A DNA stretch of 6,265 nt from Bilophila sp964538355 (GCA_964538355.1 CAZIFC010000058.1:1-6265), one strand, 5' to 3'; shown: positions 1-5,365, counted from the first letter of the stretch. Numbers and translations are program-made. Notes: generated from the sequence alone by a model not told the origin.

Positions 1-543
1 GGCCTGTACCAGCACTTCAAGACCATCTGTTCCGAAGTGTCCATGCCGGTCATCCTGTACAACGTGCCCGGGCGCACCGGCTGCAACATGAAGCCCGCAA
101 CCGTGGCCCGCATCGCCCGCGAGTGCTCCGATGTCGTCGGCATCAAGGAAGCGACGGCCGACCTCATTCAGGTTTCCGATCTCGTGGAACAGTGCCCCGA
201 GGGTTTCCAAATCCTTTCTGGCGACGACTTCACTGTGCTGCCCCACATTGCCGTGGGCGGCTGCGGCGTGATTTCCGTCACCGCGAACATTGCGCCTCGC
301 GACATGTCCGATCTGTGCAAGGCCACCCTTGCCGGCAATCTGGAAGAAGCGCGCCGCCTGCACTTCAAGCTCATGCCCCTGAATCGGGCCATGTTCATTG
401 AAACCAACCCCATTCCGGTCAAGACCGCCGTGTGCATGCTCCGCAAGCTGGAACTCGAGTTCCGTCTGCCCATGGTTCCGCTCATGCCGGAAAATCTCGC
501 CAAGCTGACCCAGACGCTCAACGACTGCGGCCTGCTTCATTAA
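1..543 (+). CDS. dapA: 4-hydroxy-tetrahydrodipicolinate synthase, C-terminal 180 residues (5' end outside window)
   Basis: DapA condenses pyruvate with aspartate semialdehyde in the cytoplasm, the first committed step to diaminopimelate and lysine. The reading frame is open from base 1 to TAA at 541-543, so the N-terminal third of the usual ~290-residue TIM barrel is missing only because the window starts inside the gene. Visible family motifs, numbered by window codon, are YNVPGRTG with the active-site tyrosine at codon 20 and arginine at codon 25, GIKEAT with the Schiff-base lysine at codon 49 (bases 145-147), and the barrel segment LSGDDFTVLPHIAVGGCGVIS. These correspond to E. coli Tyr133, Arg138 and Lys161. 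The C-terminal helices (HFKLMPLNRAMFIETNPIPVK) are also typical. An intrinsic terminator follows 13 nt after the stop. No damage is visible. Internal GTG/ATG codons near base 37 are not the start. Confidence 0.97.
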   Translation, partial: GLYQHFKTICSEVSMPVILYNVPGRTGCNMKPATVARIARECSDVVGIKEATADLIQVSDLVEQCPEGFQILSGDDFTVLPHIAVGGCGVISVTANIAPRDMSDLCKATLAGNLEEARRLHFKLMPLNRAMFIETNPIPVKTAVCMLRKLELEFRLPMVPLMPENLAKLTQTLNDCGLLH

Positions 544-556
544 TGCAAGCGTACGT

Positions 557-591
557 AAACGCCACGGCCTCTTCGGAGTCCGTGGCGTTTT
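557..591 (+). terminator. Intrinsic terminator of dapA with a cUUCGg loop
   Basis: An 11-bp perfect stem pairs 557-567 with 580-590. After one C/T mismatch it continues as CTC/GAG (569-571 with 576-578), capped by TTCG, giving the very stable C(UUCG)G tetraloop in RNA. The 3' arm runs into TTTT at 588-591. It starts 13 nt after the dapA stop and ends 33 nt before the hisI start. Confidence 0.92.
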
Positions 592-624
592 GCGTTTGAA
601 AACTCCATCCAACAAGGAGACTTC

Positions 625-1017
625 ATGGAATCGTCACTTGCTTTTACGCCGGACTTCAGCAAATCTGGAGGTCTCATCGCTGCCATCGCGCAGGATGCGG
701 AAACTCTTGATGTTCTCATGCTGGCCTGGATGAACCCCGAAGCATGGGAAAAAACCCTTGAAACGGGCGAGGCCCATTACTACAGCCGCAGCCGCAACAG
801 CCTGTGGCACAAGGGCGGTACGTCGGGCCATGTGCAGAAGGTCAAGGCCATCCGGCTTGATTGCGACAGCGACGCCGTGGTCCTGCTCATCGAACAGGTG
901 GGCGGAGCCGCCTGCCATGAAGGCTACAGAAGCTGCTTCTCTCGCGAACGCCGCGACGGCAAGATATCCCGCTGTTCTGAACTCGTATTCGATCCCAAAG
1001 AGGTGTACAATGGCTAA
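625..1017 (+). CDS. hisI: Phosphoribosyl-AMP cyclohydrolase
   Basis: HisI opens the purine ring of N1-(5-phosphoribosyl)-AMP by hydrolysis, the third step of histidine synthesis, in the cytoplasm. The 130-residue protein is a stand-alone cyclohydrolase: the HisE pyrophosphohydrolase domain fused in enterobacteria is absent and must be encoded elsewhere. Visible motifs are LAWMNPEAW (33-41), TGEAHYYSRSRNSLWHKGGTSG (47-68), the metal-binding aspartate cluster DCDSD (79-83) and the zinc cysteines in AACHEGYRSCF (Cys97, Cys104, with Cys80 in the aspartate cluster). The start is ATG at 625, set by AAGGAG at 614-619 with 5 nt spacing. The 3' end overlaps hisG by 8 bases, so the two genes are almost certainly co-transcribed and translationally coupled. 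All expected metal ligands are present. Confidence 0.96.
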   Translation: MESSLAFTPDFSKSGGLIAAIAQDAETLDVLMLAWMNPEAWEKTLETGEAHYYSRSRNSLWHKGGTSGHVQKVKAIRLDCDSDAVVLLIEQVGGAACHEGYRSCFSRERRDGKISRCSELVFDPKEVYNG

Positions 1018-1888
1018 TCCTGTTCTCAAGCTCGGCCTTCCCAAAGGTTCTCTGGAAGATCCCACCATCGATCTCTTCGACCGCGCCGGATGGAAAGTCC
1101 GCAAGCACCCCCGCAACTACTTTCCGGACATCAATGACCCGGAAATCACGGCCCGCCTCTGCCGCGTACAGGAAATACCCCTCTATATCCAGGACGGCGT
1201 GCTCGACCTCGGCCTGACCGGAAAGGACTGGGTTAAGGAAACCAAGGCCGATGTCGTGGTCGTAGCCGACCTCATCTACTCCAAGGTTTCCAACAAGCCG
1301 GCCCGCTGGGTTCTTGCCGTCGCCAACGACTCGCCCTACCAGAAGCCGGAAGATCTCGCCGGAAAACGCATTGCCACGGAACTCATGGGCGTGTGCACCG
1401 AGTACTTCAAGGAACGCAACATCCCGGTCAACATCAACTATTCGTGGGGAGCCACGGAAGCCAAAGTTGTTGAGGGCCTTGCCGACGCCATCGTTGAAGT
1501 GACGGAAACGGAAACCACCATCCGTGCCCACGATCTGCGCGTCATCGACGAGGTACTGGTGACGAACACCGTGCTCATCGCCAACGCCGAAGCCATGAAA
1601 GACCCCGCCAAACGCCGCAAGATCGACCAGATCAACCTGCTCCTTCAGGGTGCGTTGCGCGCCGAGTCGCTCGTCTGCCTCAAGATGAACGCCCCTGCCG
1701 CCAGGCTTGAGGATATCCTCGCCCTGCTCCCCTCCCTGAACTCGCCCACCGTGGCCCCGCTGCAAAACGGCGAGTGGCTCTCGCTCGAAACCGTGGTCAG
1801 CACCAGCCTCGTTCGCGACCTCATCCCCCAGCTGCGCGAAGCCGGAGCCGAGGGCATTCTGGAATACGCGCTGAACAAGGTTATTTAA
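1010..1888 (+). CDS. hisG: ATP phosphoribosyltransferase, long (HisZ-independent) form
   Basis: HisG joins ATP and PRPP to give phosphoribosyl-ATP, the first and feedback-controlled step of histidine synthesis. The 292-residue product matches the long form: a two-lobed catalytic core (about 1-215) with LGLPKGSL near the N-terminus and GLTGKDW at 68-74, then a C-terminal regulatory ACT-like domain (about 220-292, MNAPAARLEDILALLPSLNSPTV and ending EGILEYALNKVI). The latter is where histidine normally binds, so no HisZ partner is expected. The frame stays open upstream, but ATG 1010 is chosen because GAGGTG at 1000-1005 is well placed and LKLGLPKGS begins immediately after. It overlaps the hisI stop by 8 bases. 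In the PRPP-phosphate loop, usually (S/T)TG or ETG followed by a small residue, the glycine reads as Glu168, and the later conserved Gly of the 'ANGL/AHGL' turn reads as Asp175 (see findings). Confidence 0.95.
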   Translation: MANPVLKLGLPKGSLEDPTIDLFDRAGWKVRKHPRNYFPDINDPEITARLCRVQEIPLYIQDGVLDLGLTGKDWVKETKADVVVVADLIYSKVSNKPARWVLAVANDSPYQKPEDLAGKRIATELMGVCTEYFKERNIPVNINYSWGATEAKVVEGLADAIVEVTETETTIRAHDLRVIDEVLVTNTVLIANAEAMKDPAKRRKIDQINLLLQGALRAESLVCLKMNAPAARLEDILALLPSLNSPTVAPLQNGEWLSLETVVSTSLVRDLIPQLREAGAEGILEYALNKVI

Positions 1889-1914
1889 CGCCTCGGCCCC
1901 CTCGAAACGCAAGA

Positions 1915-1960
1915 AAAGGGTTCCGCACCCAGCCCATGCTGGACACGGAACCCTTTCCTT
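1915..1960. terminator. Intrinsic terminator between convergent hisG and rlmH, possibly bidirectional
   Basis: An 11-bp perfect stem pairs 1915-1925 (AAAGGGTTCCG) with 1946-1956. The 20-nt loop folds further as CCAGC/GCTGG (1929-1933 with 1938-1942). On the plus strand it is followed by TTTCCTT. On the minus strand the other side gives TTTTCTT. It lies 27 nt after the hisG stop and about 150 nt beyond the rlmH stop, so it can serve both genes. The U-tract is imperfect on both sides. Confidence 0.8.
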
Positions 1961-1965
1961 ACGTC

Positions 1966-1987
1966 CGGGGCTGGCGTGCCCCGTTTT
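1966..1987 (+). terminator. Second, short GC-rich terminator hairpin after hisG
   Basis: The 6-bp stem CGGGGC/GCCCCG (1966-1971 with 1978-1983) has a 6-nt loop and is followed directly by TTTT (1984-1987). It begins 6 nt after the first terminator's T-tract, in the plus orientation, and would act as a back-up stop for hisI-hisG transcripts. Confidence 0.6.
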
Positions 1988-2112
1988 GCGTCTGCGGAAC
2001 CGATTTGCTTTTTACATCAAACAAGGAAAACCGGCGAGAACGTGCGCTGCCGAAAAACTTCCGCCAGAGAACGAACCGCCTGCGCCTTCCCCAATATTCC
2101 CTCCAGCCGCCC
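1988..2112. other. Gene-free remainder between hisG and rlmH
   Basis: This stretch lies between the hisG terminators and the rlmH stop codon. No open frame with a ribosome site, no RNA gene and no clear rlmH-specific hairpin with a T-tract was seen. rlmH transcripts would probably run on to the hairpin at 1915-1956. Confidence 0.5.
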
Positions 2113-2586
2113 TCAATGATGGTATGGCAACCCGCGCGTCAGCGACTCGGCGCGATAGAGCTGCTCAAGAAGGACAACGCGGGCCAGCTCGTGCGTCATG
2201 GTGAGCGGGCCAAGCGCGATCATGTGCCTCGCGGCCTGCTTGACGGAATCATCCAGCCCGAAGGCCCCGCCGATGATGAAACACGGGCGGCGGCTGGCAT
2301 TTTCGGAAAGCTGTTCCAAAAAAGTGGAGAATTGCCGGGAGGTAAACGTCTTTCCCCGCTCGTCGAGCACCACGGGAATGTCGGAAGGGGTGAGGGCCGA
2401 GAGAATCCCCTTGCCTTCCAAAACATTACGGTCAACAATGGGCAGCGCGGGGTCGCCATCCTTGACGATGGATTCGGTAAACGCCCGCCAGCGGACAAGC
2501 CGCTCGATATAATGGGCGGCGGCGGACTTCCAGAAAGGCGTCTTCAAACGCCCGACGGCAACAATTCGCAATGGCTTTACTGTCAT
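2113..2586 (-). CDS. rlmH: 23S rRNA (pseudouridine1915-N3)-methyltransferase RlmH
   Basis: RlmH is a SPOUT-fold (trefoil knot) enzyme that uses S-adenosylmethionine to methylate pseudouridine 1915 in helix 69 of 23S rRNA on the assembled 70S ribosome. The 157-residue length fits the family (about 155). Visible features are the N-terminal strand and helix RIVAVGRLKTPFW, LDERGK at 74-79, the SAM-binding knot loop IIGGAFGLDDS (GGxxG at 106-110), and the C-terminal segment ALGPLTMTHELARVVLLEQLYRA leading to the terminal PYHH, which corresponds to the conserved C-terminal tail. The start ATG (2584-2586) is preceded by a modest AGGGTG. The gene converges on hisG and diverges from tsaC across 100 bases. 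It looks intact. Confidence 0.96.
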   Translation of the reverse strand: MTVKPLRIVAVGRLKTPFWKSAAAHYIERLVRWRAFTESIVKDGDPALPIVDRNVLEGKGILSALTPSDIPVVLDERGKTFTSRQFSTFLEQLSENASRRPCFIIGGAFGLDDSVKQAARHMIALGPLTMTHELARVVLLEQLYRAESLTRGLPYHH

Positions 2587-2686
2587 GGCACCCTGTTCTT
2601 GGGGATAAATGAGACCGCGGGTATTCTGCGGTACGCTCTGAAAAGAGAGCCTTCACCTAACATCGGCAGGTCCAGGAGGCAAGCAC
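2587..2686. promoter_or_regulatory. Divergent rlmH-tsaC promoter region with two short inverted repeats
   Basis: The 100-base spacer must hold promoters for both genes. A weak sigma70-like candidate for tsaC is TTGGGG (2599-2604), 17 bases, then TATTCT (2622-2627). Around it lie an inverted repeat ACCGC-N9-GCGGT (2614-2632) and a small hairpin GCTCT/AGAGC (2635-2650). No convincing minus-strand promoter was found. The tsaC ribosome site AGGAGG is at 2674-2679. Whether the inverted repeats are operators is unknown. Confidence 0.3.
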
Positions 2687-3343
2687 ATGGCTTTTTCACA
2701 GACTTGCGGCTCCAAAACGCCGCCTCTCGTCACTCTGAAGCAGGCGGCGGAGCTCATGCTTGACGGGCAGCCCGTCATTTTCCCGACGGAAACATTTTTT
2801 GCCCTCGGGAGCCGCGCCCTTGACGCCGACGCCACCGCACGGGTCTACCGGGCCAAACACCGTTCCACGGTACGCCCCCTGCCGCTCATTCTCGGAAACT
2901 GGGATCAGCTCGACATGGTGGCCAAGGTGCCCGAAGAGCTGATGCCGCTGCTCAAGCACTTCTGGCCCGGGCCGCTTTCCGTCATCCTGCCGGCCCGCCT
3001 GCGTGTCCCGGACATCCTTACCGGTGGCACAGGCCGGGTCGCCGTGCGCCTCTCTTCCCATCCCGTGGCCCGCGCCCTCGCCGAGGCCGTGGGGGAACCC
3101 ATCACTTCCAGCAGCGCGAACATCAGCGGCAACCCAGCCGTGGTCAGCATCAAAGAGCTTGACAAGGAACTGGTCGCCGCCGTTCGGGGGCTTCTCGACG
3201 AGCCGCCCGTCCCCGCCGGAGGGCTTCCCTCCACACTGGTGGAAAGCATGGACGACGGCAGGCTCCGTATCCTCAGGAGCGGGACCGTCACCCCCGCCGA
3301 AATCGCCGCAGCAGGGTTTGAGATTGAAGAGGCGTTGAGATGA
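2687..3343 (+). CDS. tsaC: L-threonylcarbamoyladenylate synthase (Sua5/YciO/YrdC family)
   Basis: This protein condenses threonine, bicarbonate and ATP to threonylcarbamoyl-AMP, which TsaB/D/E then use to make t6A at position 37 of ANN-decoding tRNAs. The 218-residue length matches the TsaC/YrdC form without the extra Sua5 C-terminal domain, plus a short N-terminal extension. YrdC motifs in order are PTETFFALG (33-41), AKHRSTVRPLPLIL (56-69, the nucleotide-binding K-x-R), FWPGPLSVIL (92-101), RVAVRLSSHPVARAL (117-131) and the SSSANISG signature (141-148). ATG 2687 follows a perfect AGGAGG (2674-2679) with 7 nt spacing. The first motif differs from the common PTxTxYGLG: the Tyr-Gly pair is Phe-Ala. 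A YciO-type paralogue cannot be fully excluded. A long hairpin begins one base after the stop. Confidence 0.88.
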   Translation: MAFSQTCGSKTPPLVTLKQAAELMLDGQPVIFPTETFFALGSRALDADATARVYRAKHRSTVRPLPLILGNWDQLDMVAKVPEELMPLLKHFWPGPLSVILPARLRVPDILTGGTGRVAVRLSSHPVARALAEAVGEPITSSSANISGNPAVVSIKELDKELVAAVRGLLDEPPVPAGGLPSTLVESMDDGRLRILRSGTVTPAEIAAAGFEIEEALR

Positions 3344-3344
3344 A

Positions 3345-3442
3345 TTGGAGGGGGAGAGGGAACTTTTCTGAAGAAAAGCTTCCCTCTCCCCCTCCAAACC
3401 TCCCCCTCTCCCTCCAAAGACTTTTGGACGTATCGAATCCCT
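3345..3442 (+). repeat. Palindromic repeat element, copy 1 (bulged polypurine hairpin plus conserved tail)
   Basis: The outer stem is 18 bp and perfect: TTGGAGGGGGAGAGGGAA (3345-3362) pairs with 3380-3397. One base (C3379) is bulged on the 3' side, then CTTTTC/GAAAAG (3363-3368 with 3373-3378) is capped by TGAA. A 19-nt C/T-rich linker leads to AAGACTTTT (3417-3425), five bases, and TATCGAATCCCT (3431-3442). It starts directly after the tsaC stop. No T-tract follows the hairpin immediately, so it is not a textbook terminator, though it could protect the mRNA 3' end or aid termination. A second copy lies inverted at 3647-3747. Confidence 0.85.
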
Positions 3443-3646
3443 CTCCCAAGCCTCCCCTGTAGGCGAAAGAGCTTTGGAAAACAGATTTTTATTCAGAAAA
3501 GGCGAGGACATGTCCTCGCCTTTCCTCATGGCAGCCACCCTTCTCGGCACATCCCAAGGAGTCGTGAAACGAAAGCCTCCCCGCCCCCCTTCCGCTCACA
3601 CAAACCCTGCCAGACAGCCCTGCAATCGCTTGCAAAAACCTGCGGA
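3443..3646. other. Gene-free core between the two inverted repeat elements
   Basis: About 200 bases lie between the two element copies. They contain the 26-bp palindrome at 3498-3523 and a small inverted repeat TGCAA-TCGC-TTGCA (3621-3634). Short open frames here lack ribosome sites and resemble no family. No RNA gene was recognised. Confidence 0.6.
3498..3523. terminator. 26-bp perfect palindrome, probable bidirectional terminator for tsaC and rimO
   Basis: Bases 3498-3510 (AAAGGCGAGGACA) are the exact reverse complement of 3511-3523. As RNA on either strand this folds into a GC-rich hairpin around a CATG loop. On the plus strand it ends in TTTCCT, and on the minus strand in TTTTCT. It sits midway between two convergent genes, the usual place for a shared terminator. 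A dimeric-protein binding site is the alternative. Confidence 0.65.
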
Positions 3647-3747
3647 AGGGATTCGATAAACAAAAAAGTCTTCGGAAAGAGAGGGGTGGGGTTTGGGGAG
3701 GGGAGAGAAAAGCCCTTCTCCAGAAGGGTTTTCTCTCCCCTCCCCAA
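3647..3747 (-). repeat. Palindromic repeat element, copy 2 (inverted relative to copy 1)
   Basis: Read on the minus strand it has the same plan as copy 1: a 19-bp perfect outer stem beginning TTGGGGAGGGGAGAG (3747-3729 with 3711-3693), inner CCCTTC/GAAGGG with a TGGA loop, and a single bulged C on the 3' arm (G3712 on the plus strand). After a 20-nt C/T-rich linker come AAGACTTTT (complement of 3664-3672), five bases, and TATCGAATCCCT (complement of 3647-3658). It lies 36 nt beyond the rimO stop, in rimO's orientation. The inner stem differs from copy 1 by paired changes. Confidence 0.85.
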
Positions 3748-3766
3748 TATGCCCTCCCCAATATGC
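3739..3766. repeat. 14-bp tandem duplication beside the copy 2 hairpin
   Basis: CCTCCCCAATATGC occurs twice in direct succession (3739-3752 and 3753-3766). The first unit overlaps the outer arm of the copy 2 hairpin. A degenerate third start, CCTCTCCCATT, follows toward the rimO stop. It looks like replication slippage at the edge of the repeat element. Confidence 0.85.
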
Positions 3767-3783
3767 CCTCTCCCATTCCCTCT

Positions 3784-5085
3784 CTATGCCAAAGCGACCA
3801 AATCGTAATCGCGGCACTCGACGACATCGGCATCCACCAGCGCACCCGGTTCGACGCCGGGACCGCTGACATACACCATGCCGTCGATCTCGGGAGCCTG
3901 AAACCACGCCCGCCCGGTGTGCAGCCCCGGCCACTCGGGATGCGGCGCATCCACCAGAATGGACAGCCGATCTCCCTCAAACTGCGAAAGCCACTCCGCG
4001 CTGATGTCGGCCTGCGCTTCCATGATCACGTCACGCCGCCACTCCTTGATCCGATCCTCAACCTGATCGGGCATGGCGGCGGCAGGTGTCCCCTCTTCGG
4101 CACGGTAGGCAAACACGCCCAGATGCTGGAACCGGACCTCCTCAATGAAGGCCTGAAGATGCTCGAAATGCGTCTCCGTTTCGCCGGGGAAGCCAACCAT
4201 GAGGCTTGTCCGCAACGCGGCTTCGGGGAACACGTTGCGGATGCGATCCACAACCTCGCGGGGATTGCGGGCAAACGGACGCCCCATTCGGGACAGGATC
4301 TCGGGGTGGGAGTGCTGCATGGGCACATCAAAATACGGCACGAAGGGCTTGCCCGCATCGCGCAGATACTTCAACATTTCATGGGTCATCCCGGCAGGAT
4401 ACAGATACAGCAGACGCAGGCGTTCCAGGCCGTCCAGAGGCAGCAGACCATCGAGCAGCACGCGCAAATCCTGCTTGCCGTCGAGATCGCACCCCCATTC
4501 CGTCAGATCCTGCGCCACCAGATTGAGTTCCCTGACGCCCTGATCCAGCAGGGCGCGGGCTTCGCGGACAATCATGTCCCGGGTATGCGAACGGTGCCCG
4601 CCGCGGATATTCGGAATCGCACAGAACGAACAGGCGTGGCGGCAGCCGTCACTGATCTTGAGCCATGCATACGACGGCCCGGTGCTCAAAATACGCCCCT
4701 GAACGGAGGGTTCGGCAATCCCGAGCTTGCGGGCCAGCATGGCGGGCCATGCTTCCAGATCGCTGTTGTCCAGCCACAAATCCACCTCGGGAAGTTCGGG
4801 AGCCAGATCCTCGGCGTGATAACGGCCCACCAGACACCCGGCAACCGCCAGCAGAGGACGCTTCGGCAGGTCCTCAATATCGGCAATGGCCTGTGCAATG
4901 GTACGCACCGACTCTTCCGTCGCAGGCTGGATGAACGCGCAGGTATTGATGAACACAAGATCGGCCTCGTCCGGCGACTCCACCGGAATCAGCTCCGCTC
5001 CGAGGGAACCAAGCAGCCGCTCGGTGTCCACCCGGTTTTTCGGACAGCCGAGGCTTGTGGAGTAACAGCGAAGAGAAACGGACAT
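3784..5085 (-). CDS. rimO: Ribosomal protein S12 methylthiotransferase RimO
   Basis: RimO adds a methylthio group to the conserved aspartate (Asp88 in E. coli numbering) of ribosomal protein S12, using two [4Fe-4S] clusters and S-adenosylmethionine. The 433-residue protein shows the N-terminal methylthiotransferase domain with cluster cysteines Cys14 (SLGCPKN), Cys49 (FINTCAF) and Cys84 (VAGCLVGRY). The radical-SAM domain follows with Cys148, Cys152 and Cys155 in ISDGCRHACSFCAIPNIRG, then LRLLYLYPAGMTHEML and YFDVPMQHSHPEILSRMGR, which favour RimO over the tRNA enzyme MiaB, and last a C-terminal TRAM domain. The start ATG (5083-5085) has GAGGTG (complement of 5091-5096) 5 nt upstream. The stop is TAG. 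It diverges from rdgB and converges on tsaC. All six cluster cysteines are present. Confidence 0.96.
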   Translation of the reverse strand: MSVSLRCYSTSLGCPKNRVDTERLLGSLGAELIPVESPDEADLVFINTCAFIQPATEESVRTIAQAIADIEDLPKRPLLAVAGCLVGRYHAEDLAPELPEVDLWLDNSDLEAWPAMLARKLGIAEPSVQGRILSTGPSYAWLKISDGCRHACSFCAIPNIRGGHRSHTRDMIVREARALLDQGVRELNLVAQDLTEWGCDLDGKQDLRVLLDGLLPLDGLERLRLLYLYPAGMTHEMLKYLRDAGKPFVPYFDVPMQHSHPEILSRMGRPFARNPREVVDRIRNVFPEAALRTSLMVGFPGETETHFEHLQAFIEEVRFQHLGVFAYRAEEGTPAAAMPDQVEDRIKEWRRDVIMEAQADISAEWLSQFEGDRLSILVDAPHPEWPGLHTGRAWFQAPEIDGMVYVSGPGVEPGALVDADVVECRDYDLVALA

Positions 5086-5103
5086 GACAACACCTCATCT
5101 CGT

Positions 5104-5115
5104 AATTATATAATT
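5104..5115. promoter_or_regulatory. Symmetric AT-rich element with TATAAT on both strands (divergent rimO/rdgB promoter)
   Basis: AATTATATAATT is a perfect 12-bp palindrome. It holds a consensus -10 box on the plus strand (TATAAT, 5109-5114) and another on the minus strand (complement of 5105-5110). On the minus strand transcription would begin around 5098, just ahead of the rimO ribosome site. On the plus strand, ATGACA (5084-5089) matches -35 at 5 of 6 bases but with a long 19-bp spacer. The best minus-strand -35, CTGTCA (complement of 5125-5130), is too close at 14 bp. Confidence 0.5.
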
Positions 5116-5365
5116 TGTATGGCCTGACAGCGGCCTTTCTGGTGAACATGGCACGGGCCGGAGCAACGCTCTGGAACGGACCGCCGCATCCCGCCGAAAC
5201 CCTGCGGAAACGCCCCGGAAAAGGGGCCGGTAAAGCCCTCCCCTCCCGAGGCGGGGCCTCAAAGATTGACGGGACAGGGGATTGGCGGCACACTGCGCGG
5301 CGAAAAATCCGCCCAGAATATCCGCTGGTGGTACGCAATATAGCCGCAATGCGCAAGGAGCAGAC
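5116..5365 (+). promoter_or_regulatory. Gene-free, GC-rich leader region upstream of rdgB
   Basis: If rdgB is read from the element at 5104-5115, its untranslated leader is roughly 245 nt. It contains a 7-bp hairpin CCGGAGC/GCTCTGG with a 3-nt loop (5158-5174, one G-T pair), a 5-bp pair CCGCA/TGCGG (5184-5207) and GCCCC-GGAAAA-GGGGC (5212-5227). No known riboswitch class was recognised and no T-tract follows these hairpins. A closer rdgB promoter may exist but none stands out; TTGACG (5266-5271) lacks a good partner. Confidence 0.35.

Noticed and set aside
887..1912. 341-codon minus-strand open frame opposite hisI-hisG
   Set aside because: It covers well-supported HisI and HisG, its product matches nothing recognisable, and it reads through a terminator hairpin.
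1774..2763. 329-codon plus-strand frame from hisG across rlmH into tsaC
   Set aside because: It spans two terminators and overlaps three supported genes. It has no ribosome site and a low-complexity product.
3474..3659. 61-codon frame in the tsaC-rimO spacer
   Set aside because: It runs through the 26-bp palindrome and into the copy 2 tail, has no ribosome site and no family resemblance.
3345..3766. CRISPR array or phage attachment site
   Set aside because: The repeats are hairpins in inverted orientation plus one 14-bp tandem pair. There are no regularly spaced direct repeats, no spacers and no cas, integrase or tRNA gene nearby.
3763..5127. 454-codon plus-strand open frame opposite rimO
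   Set aside because: It mirrors rimO, which has all its cluster cysteines and motifs. The plus-strand product is histidine/glutamine/proline-rich with no family resemblance, as expected of a high-GC antisense shadow.
5282..5298. Sigma54-like TTGGC...TGC upstream of rdgB
   Set aside because: The GG-to-GC spacing is 11 (or 13) instead of the strict 12, so it does not fit the -24/-12 pattern.
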